Assembly (NCBI GenBank): GCA_032158295.1
Contig: CM063261.1
Location: 6,445,001-6,509,000, forward strand
Source of the DNA: Pycnopodia helianthoides
Lineage: Eukaryota > Echinodermata > Asteroidea > Forcipulatida > Asteriidae
Direction of reading: 5' to 3'
DNA: 64,000 bases
Position numbers and translations under genes: made by a program
Part shown: positions 31,663 to 46,600 of the stretch, piece after piece
Layout: every line of letters starts with the position of its first letter
Position numbering within the stretch: the stretch's first letter is position 1
The notes under the pieces: generated by a model
Databases searched by the model: none
The model's input: only the letters and a program-made list of their open reading frames with translations
What the model was told of the DNA's origin: nothing

Positions 31663-34600
31663 GTAAGGTACATTTGTACATTTTTCATGAACAATTTATT
31701 TGTGTGAAAAGGTGCACTGGGTTTATCCTTTCCATAAATCTTTATACATTGCAATTCACAAACAAATTTAGCCTTGCTCAAGGTAGTCGCAGTTTTCACT
31801 CCGAAAAAGATGCCGTAAAACCCACCCGTTGCCTATACATAGCACTGTGCGTAATGTGTGTATCACACATAGCACGACGCCAGTACGCGCCGCCCGTACT
31901 ACTACTGTGCGCAGGACATCCACACTCGTATTACTGTCCGCATGCGGAGGCCGTCAGGCCGACAGCCTTGTAGGGTCTGTTACTTCCGGGTTTAATGTTT
32001 TTTCTCTTTTCACCGTCCACTATTGGACGAAAACAGGGGGGGGGGGCTCTCGGATATGCTGGTTTGCAGATCATGAATGTTCAAATATTTAACCGGACGT
32101 ATTGCAGACAACGCAGGATGGGAAATAAATGAATGATTCATTTTGACGTCCAATCACGAGCTTACCTCATTATGACCTTTGTACCGTGTGTTATGCTTGC
32201 TGAGTGTCCTGCGACGTTCGTGTGTATGTTATGGTTCCGTTGAATTCGGTTCCGTTATGGTATGTTATTGTCACAGCGAGTGGATTGATAATCTGCGTGG
32301 TTTTTGCCATGTTATATATTCAATTTGTAGACGAGAACTTTTGTCTTCGTTTTCATCCGATTGTTTGGAATTTTATTGTGATATGGCAGTGTAATGAACA
32401 AGTACTAATAATATAAGTAGCATAGATATGGCCTGGCCCTTGCATGAACATGTTCCTGCAGCCTTAAATACTGCAGCCGACAAATTGGGTCTGGATGACT
32501 TTCGCCCTCAGCATTTCGTGTGAATTTGGGAATACTTTGGTGATATCTAAATCTGAAATGTTGCGTATTCTCCTCAAAATGTCAGCTCTGGAGTTAGACG
32601 GTGTGGGCAGGAATGACATTAAATGAGGATAAAAAAAGCAAATTGTTGCATATTGTACACCATTTTCCATCAGGAGATATTTTTTTTAACGGCGTACGAC
32701 TGGCCATCTCCCACCTCCATTTTGCAACAACATTGATTGAATCATTGTTGGGGTGATTTATACAAAACATAGACCTCCATAACCTATCGTTGTTGGTTGT
32801 TTTATCTTGGAGGTACAGTTTATTGCACTTGCTCCATGGTTTTTGTATTGCCGACCCAAAAGCTGCCTTTATGCCCAAATTTTATAGACTGCTTAATTAA
32901 GCACCAAAGCTAAGTAAACTAAAAATAAGCTTACTAGAATAAGGTTATCAGCTAAAACTCTATTTCACATGTATCATGTGTGACTGCATCCTGTAAATTT
33001 TTTGAATTCCTTTCTCTATGATTAAACAGAACACTGGATGATCACATCCAGGGCGGCGCGCCAGTGCAGTAGCCGGAGTTGACCGCGATTTTTTTTTCTG
33101 CAGCACACGTCGGCTATGGAGTCAACAGTTAAGGGATAGGCTGTTCTTCCCTATCCCTTAACTGTTGACTCCATAGCCGACGTGTGCTGCAGAACATAAA
33201 TTTGCGAGCCGGCTGCAGCTGAATCTTGCATGCATATGCATAAGAATTAGTAAACAAGACTCCCGCCACTGGGCAATGGGGTCTTGTCTTTCGCGCGCAT
33301 TATAGTAATGACCTCAAACACAGACACATCAAGGCGTTGATTCGGTTAGTACACGCAGCATACACTACGCACACACAGAGCGGGCGCATAGCATGACAAT
33401 ACTGTATACTGCATGCAGTGCAGTAGCAGTGACAATACTGTACTCAAACAAGGCACGCTAGCTCTGGCGGCCGTTGTGCGGCGCAAAGAATTTAGAAAAC
33501 AAATAAATAAATGAAAACCAAATTAATCTCCAACGCCTTGGTCAAGGCTAAAACAAATTGTACTCCAATGTGAACAATATTTGTCAACACAATAGGATGG
33601 CTTGAAGAGTTAAAGTTTAAAACAGTTTTAATTGTGTGTACATGTACATTTATTCATAATGCATATATGCAAACAAGAGGTTTATCATTGGGCAGACAGG
33701 TCTTACTACTTTCGACATGTTCTATTGCTCAGAGATGCCACAGAGCTTCTTGGTTATCTGCTTACCAAATGGTGAAACAGTTTCTGTTTACTACTTATTC
33801 TAAATGGGCCTAGATAAGACACCTTCATGTTGACGTGCAGGGTTCCAGTGGATACTGAGGTTCATTTTTTTTTGTTTAGTACCGAGCACCTATGATCATT
33901 GGTTCTGATTTTTCCATGCCATTAAGTTCCAATAAGTGCAAAAGCTATCTGTATTCAGGATTTAGAGCTGACATTTCCAACTCTGAAGCGCAAACTCATT
34001 CCAATACCGGCTCTCTGTGGCGCTGCATTGTCCCCCCAGGTGTCAAATGTTAATCACATCGCCCACTGCACGTAAGTAGCCCAGTATATTTACGCGTGGA
34101 TTGATAATTTCCAGTTTCCAACAAAGTGGATTTAGTATGGACAGAAGAACCTCTGGCTGAAACTTAAAGTATGCACTGGATGTCATTTTAGTAAGCAACT
34201 CTTTTAATGCAAAAATAGGTCAGTGCGTAAAACATTTGATTACTGAAATGGCGCTCATGCCTTACTTAATGTTCTAACAATAGATAGAGTACCAGTTGCC
34301 CATCTTGCGCCTTGCGGCACTACATTATAGATTTTGGTGTGGACTCTACATTTTGAATCTGGACAGTCTTTGTCAGCCCATTGAGATATCATTTACTGTG
34401 TAATCTAATCAATGCATGTGTGTGTGCAATTGTGACTGTAATCTGTATTGGATAATTGATACATGAAAACCTTTAGAGAGTACTTTAAAATGAGTTTCAA
34501 CCAGTGTCTGTCTTAAGTACAGTAATTTCCTGAGTATAAGTCGCTCGACGTAGAAGGCGCTCGACTGTAAGGCGTTCAACGTATAAGGCGCTTGGCGTAT

Positions 34601-37600
34601 GAGGGGCAGTACCCTAAAATCACCGATGTAAGATTCAAGTGTTAGCGTACAAGGTGCACCGCCGTATAAATTGACTTTCAAACAGAGGCTTGCCAACCCG
34701 TTCTAAGTTGGTACATGTACATCACCACATATGGGGTTCATGGTGTTTGTATAACGACACCCACCATAACGTAAAGGGATTGTAATTTTTGTGAATCACA
34801 AACATGAGTAAAACATCGCTTCTATTTTCCTTTTTAAAATACTTTCATTTTCGTTTAAAGATTTTTTTTAAAAACATAGCTTAATGCCTTTTCTTTTTAC
34901 GCAACGAGCGCGTGCTCACACACGTTGTGCTAAATTTTCCCAGTTAATGGACTGCTAGTCTTTGCTAAAAGAACTACTGAACGCTAGAGGGCGCTTTCAC
35001 AACAAGGCTTGAACAATAAGAAAGTATGCCCTCTGTTGGCGAAATGTAACAGTAGATTACACAATAACATCCAAAAACGACTTGATTAATAAAGAGTAGT
35101 ATGTCACTGGTGTACGTGCTAGCCGTGTACAAGCTGGTCATCGTTGGTTCGCGCTGGTATTGTTATTATTGTGGGCAGCAGCATGGCCAGTGATTCGTTC
35201 TTTGGTAAGTTTCGTCAAAGCTTGTTAAAATTATACAACGGGCGTACGGTGTAGGTTTGGTTTTAATAAAATGATAACATGTAGGTTTACTCTGGACGAA
35301 AGAAAGGATTATTTTACGGTGCAAAAAATTTAAGATTTCACCCAGTGATCAGCGCAATAAATTCAAGCGATAGCAGATAATAGTAGCGTTCAATGTTTCT
35401 GAGCTTTATAGCACGCAAAGTCACGTGATAACAAAGACTTTAAGCCTGTAAATTGGAAACGATGTGAATGTTTGTGTGTCGTGCGTTGTGTACATCGTGA
35501 TCCGCGGCACTTTCAAGTGAATTTTCAAGGAAGTGTCTAGACTCGCTGACCGCTAGTTTTGAAACCAGCGGCAACTGTTACACACAGCAAGTTCTTGTGT
35601 GCATTTGTCCGTGAACAGGTTCTTTGTAGGGATACATCGTGTTTCGTGTGGGATTAGGAGACGATATCGGATTTCTATAATCCTGTTTAATCCCCCATCG
35701 TGTCTTAATCCACACGGAACACGCTGACACGAAGATCGTGTTTCGTGTGGGGCTTATACTGAGCGCCACTGTACACACACTTTAAAATGCCAATTAATAT
35801 ATATACATTGGTTTTAACGCCCGTTTTGGCCGTTAAGTTAGGGTCATTATGATATCATCTCTATGCAAAGGTTTGAGCAGGCTCAATGATCTACAACTTA
35901 ATGTAAAAGGTTTGAATAAATTATAAGTGGTTTTTAAGATACGCATTTTTGAAATTTTCAACTTCCGGTTTGAACTGGAAGTCAAGGTCAAATTGGGTCA
36001 CACTTTGTGTAGTGATTGTTGAGTTTTAAAAGGCCTTTCGGATGATATATCTGTATATAGATTGTGAAAAATCCTTTGTGTGGTTTATGAGTTACGATTT
36101 TTTCAAATATTAAACTTTAATTTAACGTAATTTGACACCTAATTCTGTCATCCATCATGACGTCATTGCGGCGGTTCTATCTTCTAATATGATTATTTAA
36201 CTATATATATAGTTTGAAGGTTGTGTGAGCTTGGGAATTGTGCTTTTGTTAGAGGACAATCGCGAGGGATAAGAAGAAAAAGAAGAAGTATTAAAAAAAA
36301 CTAGACATATATTTTTGTAGAAACAAAAACAAGGTGTTCGGTGTAGACATGTTCGAGTTAGTGTAAACATGTCTTTGTACGAATTATTGATAAACTCTTA
36401 AGATTTTGTAATTTGAAATAAGAAACATTGAGTAATTCGGAAACCGCTGCATCAATTTGATTTTAAAGCTGATTTTTTATCAAGACTTTTATAACTCATT
36501 TAACCTTTTCCATAAATGTATTAAGCACTGTATACTTAGTACTTTCCCGAGTTGCATAAAAAAAGAAAGAACAAAACAGGCACATTACTCGGGTGGGATT
36601 CGAACCCAAGACAGTTGCACTGCTATAGCAGATGTCTTACCACCAGACCACCGAAAGTGTGCCTTAGTTGGATGACAAAAGTGCTGTCATTTAGCATGTT
36701 TGCATGGATTAGACTGACACAGCCTCATACCAAATCAGGCTTTGTGGTCATTCTGATCAATGAACCATCTGATCAATGGAGCGGAACAACCAGCCACAGT
36801 GCTTTTGCATATACACAGTAAATGCGGGAAAACAAAAGATAGCGTCTTACGCCTGATTTCGACCAAAAATTTAGGTCAAATTGAAACTATTTTTTGTGCA
36901 AAAGTTTGAGCAGTCTAACAGACCTACAATCTGATGTAAAAAGTGTAATGAAATGATGAGTTGTTATTGAGTTATTGAAATATTCAACTTCTAATTTGAA
37001 CCGGAAGTCAAGGTCAAATGGGGTCACATTCTATGTATTTTTTGTTGAGTGTTTAATTCCCTTTCCGATAACGTTTAGATTGTAACAATCCAATTTATGG
37101 TTCTTGAGTTATGATTTATTTAATTAATAAACTTTGATTTAGTGTATTTCAATACCTAGGGACGTCATCATGACTAGCTAAAGCGGTTTCATCTCCTAAT
37201 GAATATCTAGCTATATATGAAATTTCAAGATGATATGAGCTAGGGAAGTGTGCTTTTGTTAGCAGACAAAGACGGGGGAGAAGAAGAAGAAGAAGAAGTA
37301 TTAAGAAGAAAAAAAACCCGAACAAAAACAAGAGGTGTTGCGCGCTATGCTACGAACACCTAACAAAAGAAGAATCAATGTGGTGTAGACACAGGACATT
37401 CAGTTTGTATGGGGGATGTTGTTTTCATCCTTTGATTTGCTTGTGCATGCATTTCTAGGTATTGAGATGAGATGTATTTTTATAGAATAGAAAATTCTAA
37501 CATATTTGGGGAGATTTTTTTTCTACATGTATTGGCTGCTGTCATGCTCAAAATGTGACAGAGTTTCAAATATTCTAATGATCATTCTCTTGGTTATCTA

Positions 37601-40600
37601 AACCAATTGAATAACTCCAGATGTGTATCGTGTCTCCATGAATATTGTAGCTTCTAGTACCTCATGACCAAGTGAGCCGTAGCTCGATGTACTTTGATTG
37701 CTAGATGTATATATGGTTCATATATTTTTTGTTTCATAAAAGTGCATATTTTTTCTTTTTAAAAATACTTTCAGGGTCACTACACATGTCACAGACATCA
37801 AATAAAATTGAATGTTATAAATCTTTTCAGATCTAAGTTTTACTGAAACAGCAAAGGAAATTGCAAGATTGTGGAGAGAACTACCAGATGAAGAAAGACA
37901 GGTGAATAGTTTTTTACTTGAATGGAAATCAATACAATTGGATTGGATTGCAAATGCAAAGTTATGGAGACTTTTTTCTCATTTAGGAATCAACATCTTT
38001 TCTGCAACTAAACACATCATCCATTTGACATTGCTCACAATAAAAACCATGGCCTGTACTGACACTTTTCCAGGACAAACGGCCATTTGCTCCTTGTTAA
38101 CACATTCCCTTTGTTTAAAATATTTTCCAAAATATTTTTAGGACTTGTAGTTACACCATTTTCCAATCTCAGTGACCTGAGGTATGACTCAGGACAAATA
38201 CTTTTTAAATATTTCAAGCTGCCTAGTTTTAATGAAACCAATTGATTTGATTGGGCAAAGCTTTTGATAAGTGTACATTTGTGATCAGCAAGTGAGGGAA
38301 TGTGGAATGTTTTGAGGAGTTCAACATAGTGTGAGTGCTCAGGGAATGCCATCATGTGAAGACCTCGTCATTGCACCGTTTTTGTTACTGTTGGATTTCT
38401 GTGAAGTTTGTCCAGAGCTCCAAACTGGGGAGGCGAATTCCAGTAGGGGACAGTTATACATCTGATAGACAAGTATCAAATCTGCAATGTATTTCTTTTA
38501 AGAATAATTAAAATGTAGAGATTCTGCGAAGCCCGTGATACCATGTTTCGAATGTGTAAGTTCCACTTGAGTTTAGTAACTTTCCATCCTCCCGACGGTT
38601 GGAGACCAGAGTGTTACAAGTCATGCAATGTAAAAAATTAAAAGAAATTGCAATTTCAGCCATTTTTGTCAGACTAGTCACCAGATTTGCCAAATTTTTA
38701 CCACTTTCAGAAATCATGACACACATTCTAAGAACATGGATTTGATTTTTGTTGTGGGGGGGGGAGGGTATTTTGGAAAGGGGGATCAATCCACTCACCA
38801 CTATTTCAGTCATTGTGACCAATTATTTCTTTTGAGCACAAAACAAATCATTTGTCACCATATTGAACAAGTTTCTTTATTTTTAAAAATATTTTCCATG
38901 GATGTCTTGTAGGTAGTCAAAGAAAGGATCAATGAGGGTATATGGAAGCTTGACACTTTTATTTTACAGAGGGATTTATAGCAATGTCATTGTTTATTGA
39001 CATGACGGCGAACATCTTTGACACCCCCATACTGCCCAATGGTTTTGCCTGGTATCCGGACACGGATTGTTGGCGGCTTGCACAGAGTCCCCATTCCTCA
39101 CTGTTTTCTACCAAACACTTACTCGTGGGATTTAGCACCTCATGTTCATCTGATTGGCCCTTCACTGTCTGGCTTTCAGCTTTTTTTTCCATAACACCTT
39201 GTGGCAATTATATTGGGGCCTTCAGTTTGAAACTGTACTCTCTTTTGGGACAATTCGCGAGGAGTGTGGACAAAGTATACCGGCAGTCATCGGTCAACTA
39301 CACATGATCAACTTCTAAACTCTGAAGTTGATCATGTTTCAGCTTACAAAAACTACCCATTCCTTCCTAAATAGCTGAATGAGCCGGACAATTTTGGAAG
39401 CTGTGGTTAGGATTTTTATCGCTGTTCCTAGTGCAGCTTCCAAAAGCATACGATTTCGGCATTTTACACTTCACTTGCATGAGGTCCGTGCTTTTTGCAG
39501 GCCTTAGTTGCATGTTTGCACACACATAGTCAGTGATTGCGCAATATCATCAGCAACCTCTTCCACCTTGTGACGTCATGAATTTTCTAACCAATCAAAC
39601 GCCCTCAGTGGCCAAATGCTCACAAGTTTTGCCAAATCCCCAATAATTACCCTTTTTAATGCGATGTTAAAAAAAAACCTGTGAATCCAAATAACTTAAC
39701 TAACTCATAAAACAGTAGTCTGATATAATGTCTGCAAGGTGTATAATTGTTTCTGCTGTCTAAAATATCATGCTACTAACTCTTTAAAACAACATGAGTC
39801 GTAGCTAAAGGCTGAATTGCTCATGAATTACAATTAAAAACAGCAACAAGGAGAAAGAAAATCACATCAATTTGAATAAAAACCTAAACACTAAAAATGA
39901 TCCAAAGATTAATATTGAAGAGTAAACACAAAACGTATAAAAAACTAAATGTGAAAACATGAAAATATTTCATTTATTAAGCATACAAATAAGATATGGA
40001 TAACACTATTTTGCGTACGGGTGTTTTACAATGGAGCTCGGGATATCTGGTTGTACATTGTTGAACTTGTGTTGCCTAAATTGGGTGGTGTGTTTCAGGG
40101 TTTTCTTTATGAATGATAGACACAGCCATTCTCTATGTTTTTTTCAAGGAACACCATGTCACAAGCAGAAAGGACTTTATCGTAGGTTGTGTAATCTCAA
40201 CCCATTATGATGCGAAGAGCTCTTTTTAAAAATCGCTCAAGTCCAGTTTTATCCTTACCAGTGGGTGAGCCACTTCACACTGGAGCTGCATATTTGGTTT
40301 TGTTGGCCTGATAAAACTGTTTTAGACAGTCAACAAGTCCTGTTCAGGCAATCCATGATGTTTCAAGAGACCATAATTTGCTGCTCCCTCGTTTAACTAA
40401 ATTTTTGATAGGTTTATTCCATTTAAGGTCATTCTGGATAGTAATTCCTACAACTTTTATTTCATTAACAGTACAACTACAATGTACGACTACAACTAAG
40501 AGTTTGAGACCCTCTTTAAGAAACTACAGATTATGGAAATTGGGCGAGGTTGGCTATAATTGGTTACAGGTGAAGACTGGGTCATGGGTCACACAGAAGC

Positions 40601-43600
40601 AGTTTTCCAGTCCTTCAGGGAAAAAACCTGAGTGAGGGAATAATTGAAGTTCTTGGTCAATGGTTCAGAGAGTTCACACACAAACCCTTTAAGAAGCCGT
40701 GTTGTGACGTCACTGGATTCACAGCTTTTAAATTCATTAGCAACTTCTACGGGGATTTCCTTGAGTCTGGGATGAGGGGTTAGTTTTAGTAATTTTTTTC
40801 TCAGAAAAGGGAAAATATAAAGGCACTGGACACTTTTGGTTATTACTCAAAATATTTGTTAGCATATTACTTACTTGGTAACAAGCAATGGAGAGCTGTT
40901 GATAGTATAAAACATTGTGAGAAAAGTCTCCCTCTGAAGTAACATAGTTTTTGAGAAAGAGGTAATTTCTCACTCAAATAATAAAAGCCTTTTATTATGC
41001 ATCTGAAAGCACAAAATGTAATGCAACAAGGGTGTTTTTCTTTCATTATTCTCTTGTAAATTTGATGACCAATTGAGCCCAATTTTCACAGGTTTGTTAT
41101 TTTATGCATATGTTGGGGTACACCAAGTGAGAATACTGGTCTTCGACAATTACCAAACGTGACCAGTGCCTTTAACTCATTAGCAACTTCTACGGTGGAT
41201 TTCCTTGAGTCTGGGATAAAGGGGTTAGTTTTTTATGCATATTGACATGATTGGTGAGATATCTAACTTGCAAATGCCATTTACCGGGTTTTTTCTTTTT
41301 AGATTTTTAATTTTGCATTGATAGAAGTTAACTTTGGCTTTCTAAATCTCTCTCTAGATTTTGTTTTTGTAGCTGTTTATAGTTACTTATATTCCCTGGC
41401 ATCATAACTGACTATAAATCTACAAAGGGTGTCACTCAACCATTCAACGGGTCAGTGTGACACCTGACAGGAAGTGATCAGCATACTGGCTAGATATGAC
41501 TTGTTGAAACCAGACATTCTTATCCACAGCATTTATGATGTCATTTATACAAGACCAGTCCATACATGCCATATGAGTAATCCACTGTCCAAATGAGCGA
41601 ACCACAGCTTGGTGAACAGGGACTATAGGAAAATGTTTTAGTGTGAGACAGTTTCTGTTTGAAGTTAGGCTTAAGCATGATGATGGAATGATCACTTGTT
41701 GTTATGGGAGAACATACAAAAGACTTTTGATATTGGTCGGTGAGGTCAGTGAGGAGCGTATGGAGTACCAAAGCTCTCCTAGTTGGTGTAGTAATAATTT
41801 GTTTTAAGAGCATTGTGCTTTTCTATATAGGTTTTGTGTCCAGATCAATAATGTCACCCATTTTGAGGAATGAAGCACCCATGCTGAGTTTTGATGAAAT
41901 CCACTTATTCGATGACATAATTGCACAGATCCATCTGGCCGTAGCTTACACTACAGACAAGGGTTCGGCCGATTTATGATGAACACATACCAAATTCTTT
42001 TAGCAGTGTACTTTTTGCATGGTTCATTTGGTTCCACCGATGGTTTTTGGCTAGTTTCAAACTTAAGACTAACTGAGACTTTTTTCTCATATTAATGCAA
42101 ACATTACTACACAAGCAAGTATCAATAATCACCTTGGAGAGTTTATTGCCATCTGATTGGTCGAAAGACTGTTCACGTGGGGGTGTTTTAACATTTGATA
42201 TAAAGACCGGCTCAGTGAACTAGCGAATAAACGGCCCATAAACAAGCACATTGTTGTGTAAAATCCTATGCACTATGTGATTGTTGCGTGGGAAACTACC
42301 GGTATCAAATCAACTCATTTCTTTGTTCGTATTTTTTGTAAAAATTTGATTTGAGCAGGACAGATGGTGCCGTGTGCGGAAACATACCACGCGTAGGCAT
42401 GAGCGCGCAGACAATGTATCAATTTAAGGTAGCTGGTTGGCGCATGAAACCAATGTAATGCAAAGTCATAGTCTGGTTCTTGAAAATATGTATAAACAGT
42501 TAATTATGTGTAAGAGATTAGGTACCACACAAAAGTTGAACAGCCAAAGGATTGGCCCTTGAACATGAGTAGAACATTTCTAAAATTAACGGCGAAAGAA
42601 AAATAACAAATTCGGACAGTTTTTACAGAGTAACAGTGGGAGAAGCCGGTCTTCACTGCGTGGTAATGACCTTGGTTGGTGGCTGGCTGCTGTTATTACC
42701 AGGCAGTGAAGACCGGCTCCTCACACTGTTATTCTCTAAATAAAGAAACCTTACCTGCTCTGCCAATCCACCTTCCTGTGCGCAGCATTTAAAGTCTCTT
42801 ATTATTGCCTTTTCAATATATATCAGGGGCTTTTGTTCCAACTTCACTTCAATTGAGTCTTCACCTGATTTGCTAGCTCTATCTGAGAGCAGACTGAATT
42901 GTGACATTTTCTTTAGATTCTTTCAGGTTACCCCGATATATCTTTCATCGTCTTGACCACCCTCCATCACATGGTGTGGGTGTCTATTTCAAAGAAACTC
43001 TCTTCTGAGCCCATGAAAGCACTTTGGATTGTGACAACCATGAAAACATGTGCTTTTGCCTTTCGCTTCTCCATTCCACAACCTGCCTGTTTTTCCTATA
43101 TAACTCATCTTCATCATCATCCTGCGCAGTACTAGATGCTATCTCTGATAGCATTGATTCTGCCATTTCTCCGCACCCTTCTGCTCAAGTCATGGTACTT
43201 GGTGATTTTAATGTTCACCACAAGGAGTGGCTGAACCATTCCCGTAATATTGACATCCCTGGTATTGCAACATATAATTTTTCCATCTCCTAAGATCTTA
43301 CTAATATCATTTCATCCCCTACTCATATTTCAAATGGTGCTTCCAATGGTGGCTACCTGCTAGACATTTTCTTCTGTTCTAATCCAGATGACTATGTTGC
43401 CAAGGTCCTGACTCCAATTGGTAACTCAGATCATCAGTTGTCTCTGTTTTTGTGTCACATTCTTCTCCCGCAACTACATTCAAGCCTTTGTACCATAATG
43501 TTTTTCAGTTTGGAAAGGCTGACTGGGATCGTTATTGATGTTTTTTCGCTGATTTGCCCTGGTCATTGATTCTAATTCTTGGTCCTGATTTGGCAGCAGA

Positions 43601-46600
43601 CGAGTTATCCCAATGGATTAATTTTGGTATGGAGATTTACAGCCCCTCATGTATCTACCAGATCAAGGGCCCATTCTCAACCTAGGTACACTCCAGCCTG
43701 TGCAACAACAGTTACCCATCATAACATTTATTTTTTTAAGAAGTATCATCTATCAGGAACTTTTAATATTAAGTGTCTTTTCTGTTAAGCTCAAAATCGA
43801 TGTTAGAGAGAGTTGTTGAGGCACTCAGCAGCAATATGCAAATTCTATTGCTGGTTCCATTTCAACCAATCCCTTGGTCTGAACATCCAAGAAGTAAATG
43901 ATTTGAACTTGTTGTCTTTGCCTTCTCATTTTTCCACAGTTGTCCCCCATTTAAGACTGTCCCATTCACAAACGAAATACTATTTCTCCCTCTTCCTACC
44001 TTTGATTTTGTCTTTTATGTTTCCAAGCTCTTGCGGTTAATCTAGCCCCTTCTCTGAACCCCTCTTTTTTGAATCCTGTCTGCTTCTGTTGCACTAGTAT
44101 ATTGTCTGTGCATTGTGTTGTCATTCAGCATTTGAGAAAGACTCTGCTAGGGTTGAAACATGAGGCCAAACCACTTCGCATAGACAAAGGTCAGGAATCG
44201 GGGTTACACAATAACCCCCGGAAAGGGATTTTACAATGCATGTTTTCCAGAATCTGTTTTGGCTCATTGTACAGATGAAATGAAGCGTATCACAGTACTT
44301 GCCTGCCTGTGCATGCTACACATTGCAGCCGTTCGGCTGTCAGCAAAAAAATGGAGGAAAATCCGAAGTTGTTCTGTGTCCCCACTCCCCCCCCCCCCCC
44401 CGAAAAAACCCAACAAAACAAACAACTTTGCTTTTTATGTACATGGATCAAGTGTCACAATTTTGTTAACTGGCAAATAGTCAACAGTGTACAAATTTGG
44501 GATCATTTTAAATATGTTATTAATTTACAGTCTTACACAGCTCAGGCCAAACAGTACACGGAAAACTACAATGAAGAAATAGCCGTTTTTAAAGCAAGTC
44601 TGACTGAGGAAGATGTGAAGATGATTGCTCAGGATAAACAACACAAGAAATTGATGAATGTTAATAAGAAAAACAGACAGGTACATAAGATTTTATCTAT
44701 TTGTAAAAGTTTATTAAGAGTAACCCCAACATTTTAAATTTTCTATAATAGGTCATGGTATTAATATTGCAAAGGAAACACTGTAACAATATTGCCAGGT
44801 GTTTTAGGTAAAAGCTTGTAAAAGGTGTTTTTTAACAGTCATATCATTATTTTAATGATAATTTGACCTTTAAGCTTTTATATTTTTCAATGTTATGCCT
44901 CACAAAATTTGCAAGATTTATGCTAATCAAAAGTTAAGAGAATTTAGCATTATTTTATTATTTTTATTTTGAAATTCTGTGTCCATTTCATTGTGTATAA
45001 TTTGTTTCTTTCAAAGAATTGGTATCACAAGTTTTCTCACATTTTCCAGTTTTAGGTTTGAGTTGCACCTAAGCAGACTTTCATTCAATTTTGTTGATTG
45101 TTATGATATTTAGTATTTATTGAAACTTCCAAAACAAAAACCTGTGGGGATTGCAGGAAATCTTAAATAAGCCTACTGTTTCGACAGGTCAAAGCCATCA
45201 AATGTAGAGTTTCTGGAGAGATGTGTAAGCCATTGGAACAATGTTGTATGTACCTTTGCCAACCCATACAGCAGACATTTACAACTAGACTTAAAGTCTG
45301 AAGGCTTTATGGTGAAAGTAAACCGTGTCTAGTCAGCGGATCCCAGCAGGAAAAGTAAAGAAAATCCTGCTACTTTAGAGTATGTAAATGTAGATGATGC
45401 ATGTACATGCGTGTGAGAACAGCTTCCCCTTCTATTTAATCAAGCGATAATGATTTAAGTCAAAGGGTTGTCAAACTGACAAGCTGAAGATCATGACATT
45501 TTTGAATCACTTAAGCATGGTTCTGCACTAATGTGTGTGAGCATGTCTACCTGTTGAAACAGAGGACTTTAACAAAAGGGATACTGGTGTTTTCTCCACA
45601 GCAAGGACCTCCCTGCTTTGCTTACATGGACAAAACCAATCGGCATGTCACTAAAAAACTAAGTCCAAAAATGGAAGAACAAAGAGAAGTCTTCCATATT
45701 GGGTCGGCTAATGTGTGTGTGTAACAAATAGAGGTGGAGCCTATTATCGGCAAAGACAAGACATATTATAGGCAGGCCGATGGAAGGTGACAGATTTAAA
45801 TCAACTGGATTTAGCAGAATTCCTGTTGAGTTTGTGAGTACCAACCTCTGTCCTTGCTCATGGTACCACCAACGTTACCTGTGAATATCAATTACTATAC
45901 TACCTTCATTGTTCTATGCCTGCATCATGGAGAAAATGGACCTGCCATGATTTATACTGAAGAAATTTGCCTAAAATCGTTTTGAAATGATTGTTTTAAA
46001 ATCAAATAAGAAGTAATAAACAAAGGACATTTTAATTCAATTTTTGGGTAAACAAAACAAATTTACTGGAATGGGATTTGAACCTTTGAATTTGTTGTAT
46101 TTGTTATGGCTGAAATTGCCGAGTCCAAGACACTCTACTTACCTGTAGAGCAACTACATATGCATGTTTCCATAACCGGCATGTCTTTACTGCTAAGAGT
46201 TTTATATACATATATCATAAATAGTGCCCTCTGCCCCTACCTTCAATGCCCCGCGGAATGTTCACCTCATTTGCTTCCTTAGCGGCAAGTCGGGAAGGAT
46301 GTTTTTGATACCTTCTTTTAAGAAGTTATAAGTTAGTTTGTAGAGTTATAGAGTTATGTGCTCGTTCAAGTGAAAAGTTTTACCATAAAATAATTTGGGA
46401 GAACCGGCTCTGTCACCACCGGAAGAAAGAAACCTCCCCCGGACAATCCAAGTTCTCAGGATACTGCATCGTTTAGCTCTACACTGCTATCTAGCCAGCA
46501 GTCTCCCGCCCAGTACCCACAGCCATTATAAAAAAGATAAGAGCAGACGATCCCTACCTTCTTCTTCAAGTTCAGATGGTTCGTCTGGCCGGTCCCACCA

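Noticed and set aside
32464..32878. Minus-strand ORFs (MGIKAAFGSAIQKPW..., MENGVQYATICFFY...)
   Set aside because: No recognisable motif and no continuation in neighbouring frames; intronic.
36583..36672. tRNA gene on the minus strand
   Set aside because: The anticodon arm and acceptor do not fold; the position between repeats favours a SINE head.
38035..39307. Open frames in TFAM intron 2 on both strands
   Set aside because: No family resemblance; AT-rich chance frames, though an old mobile-element fragment cannot be excluded.
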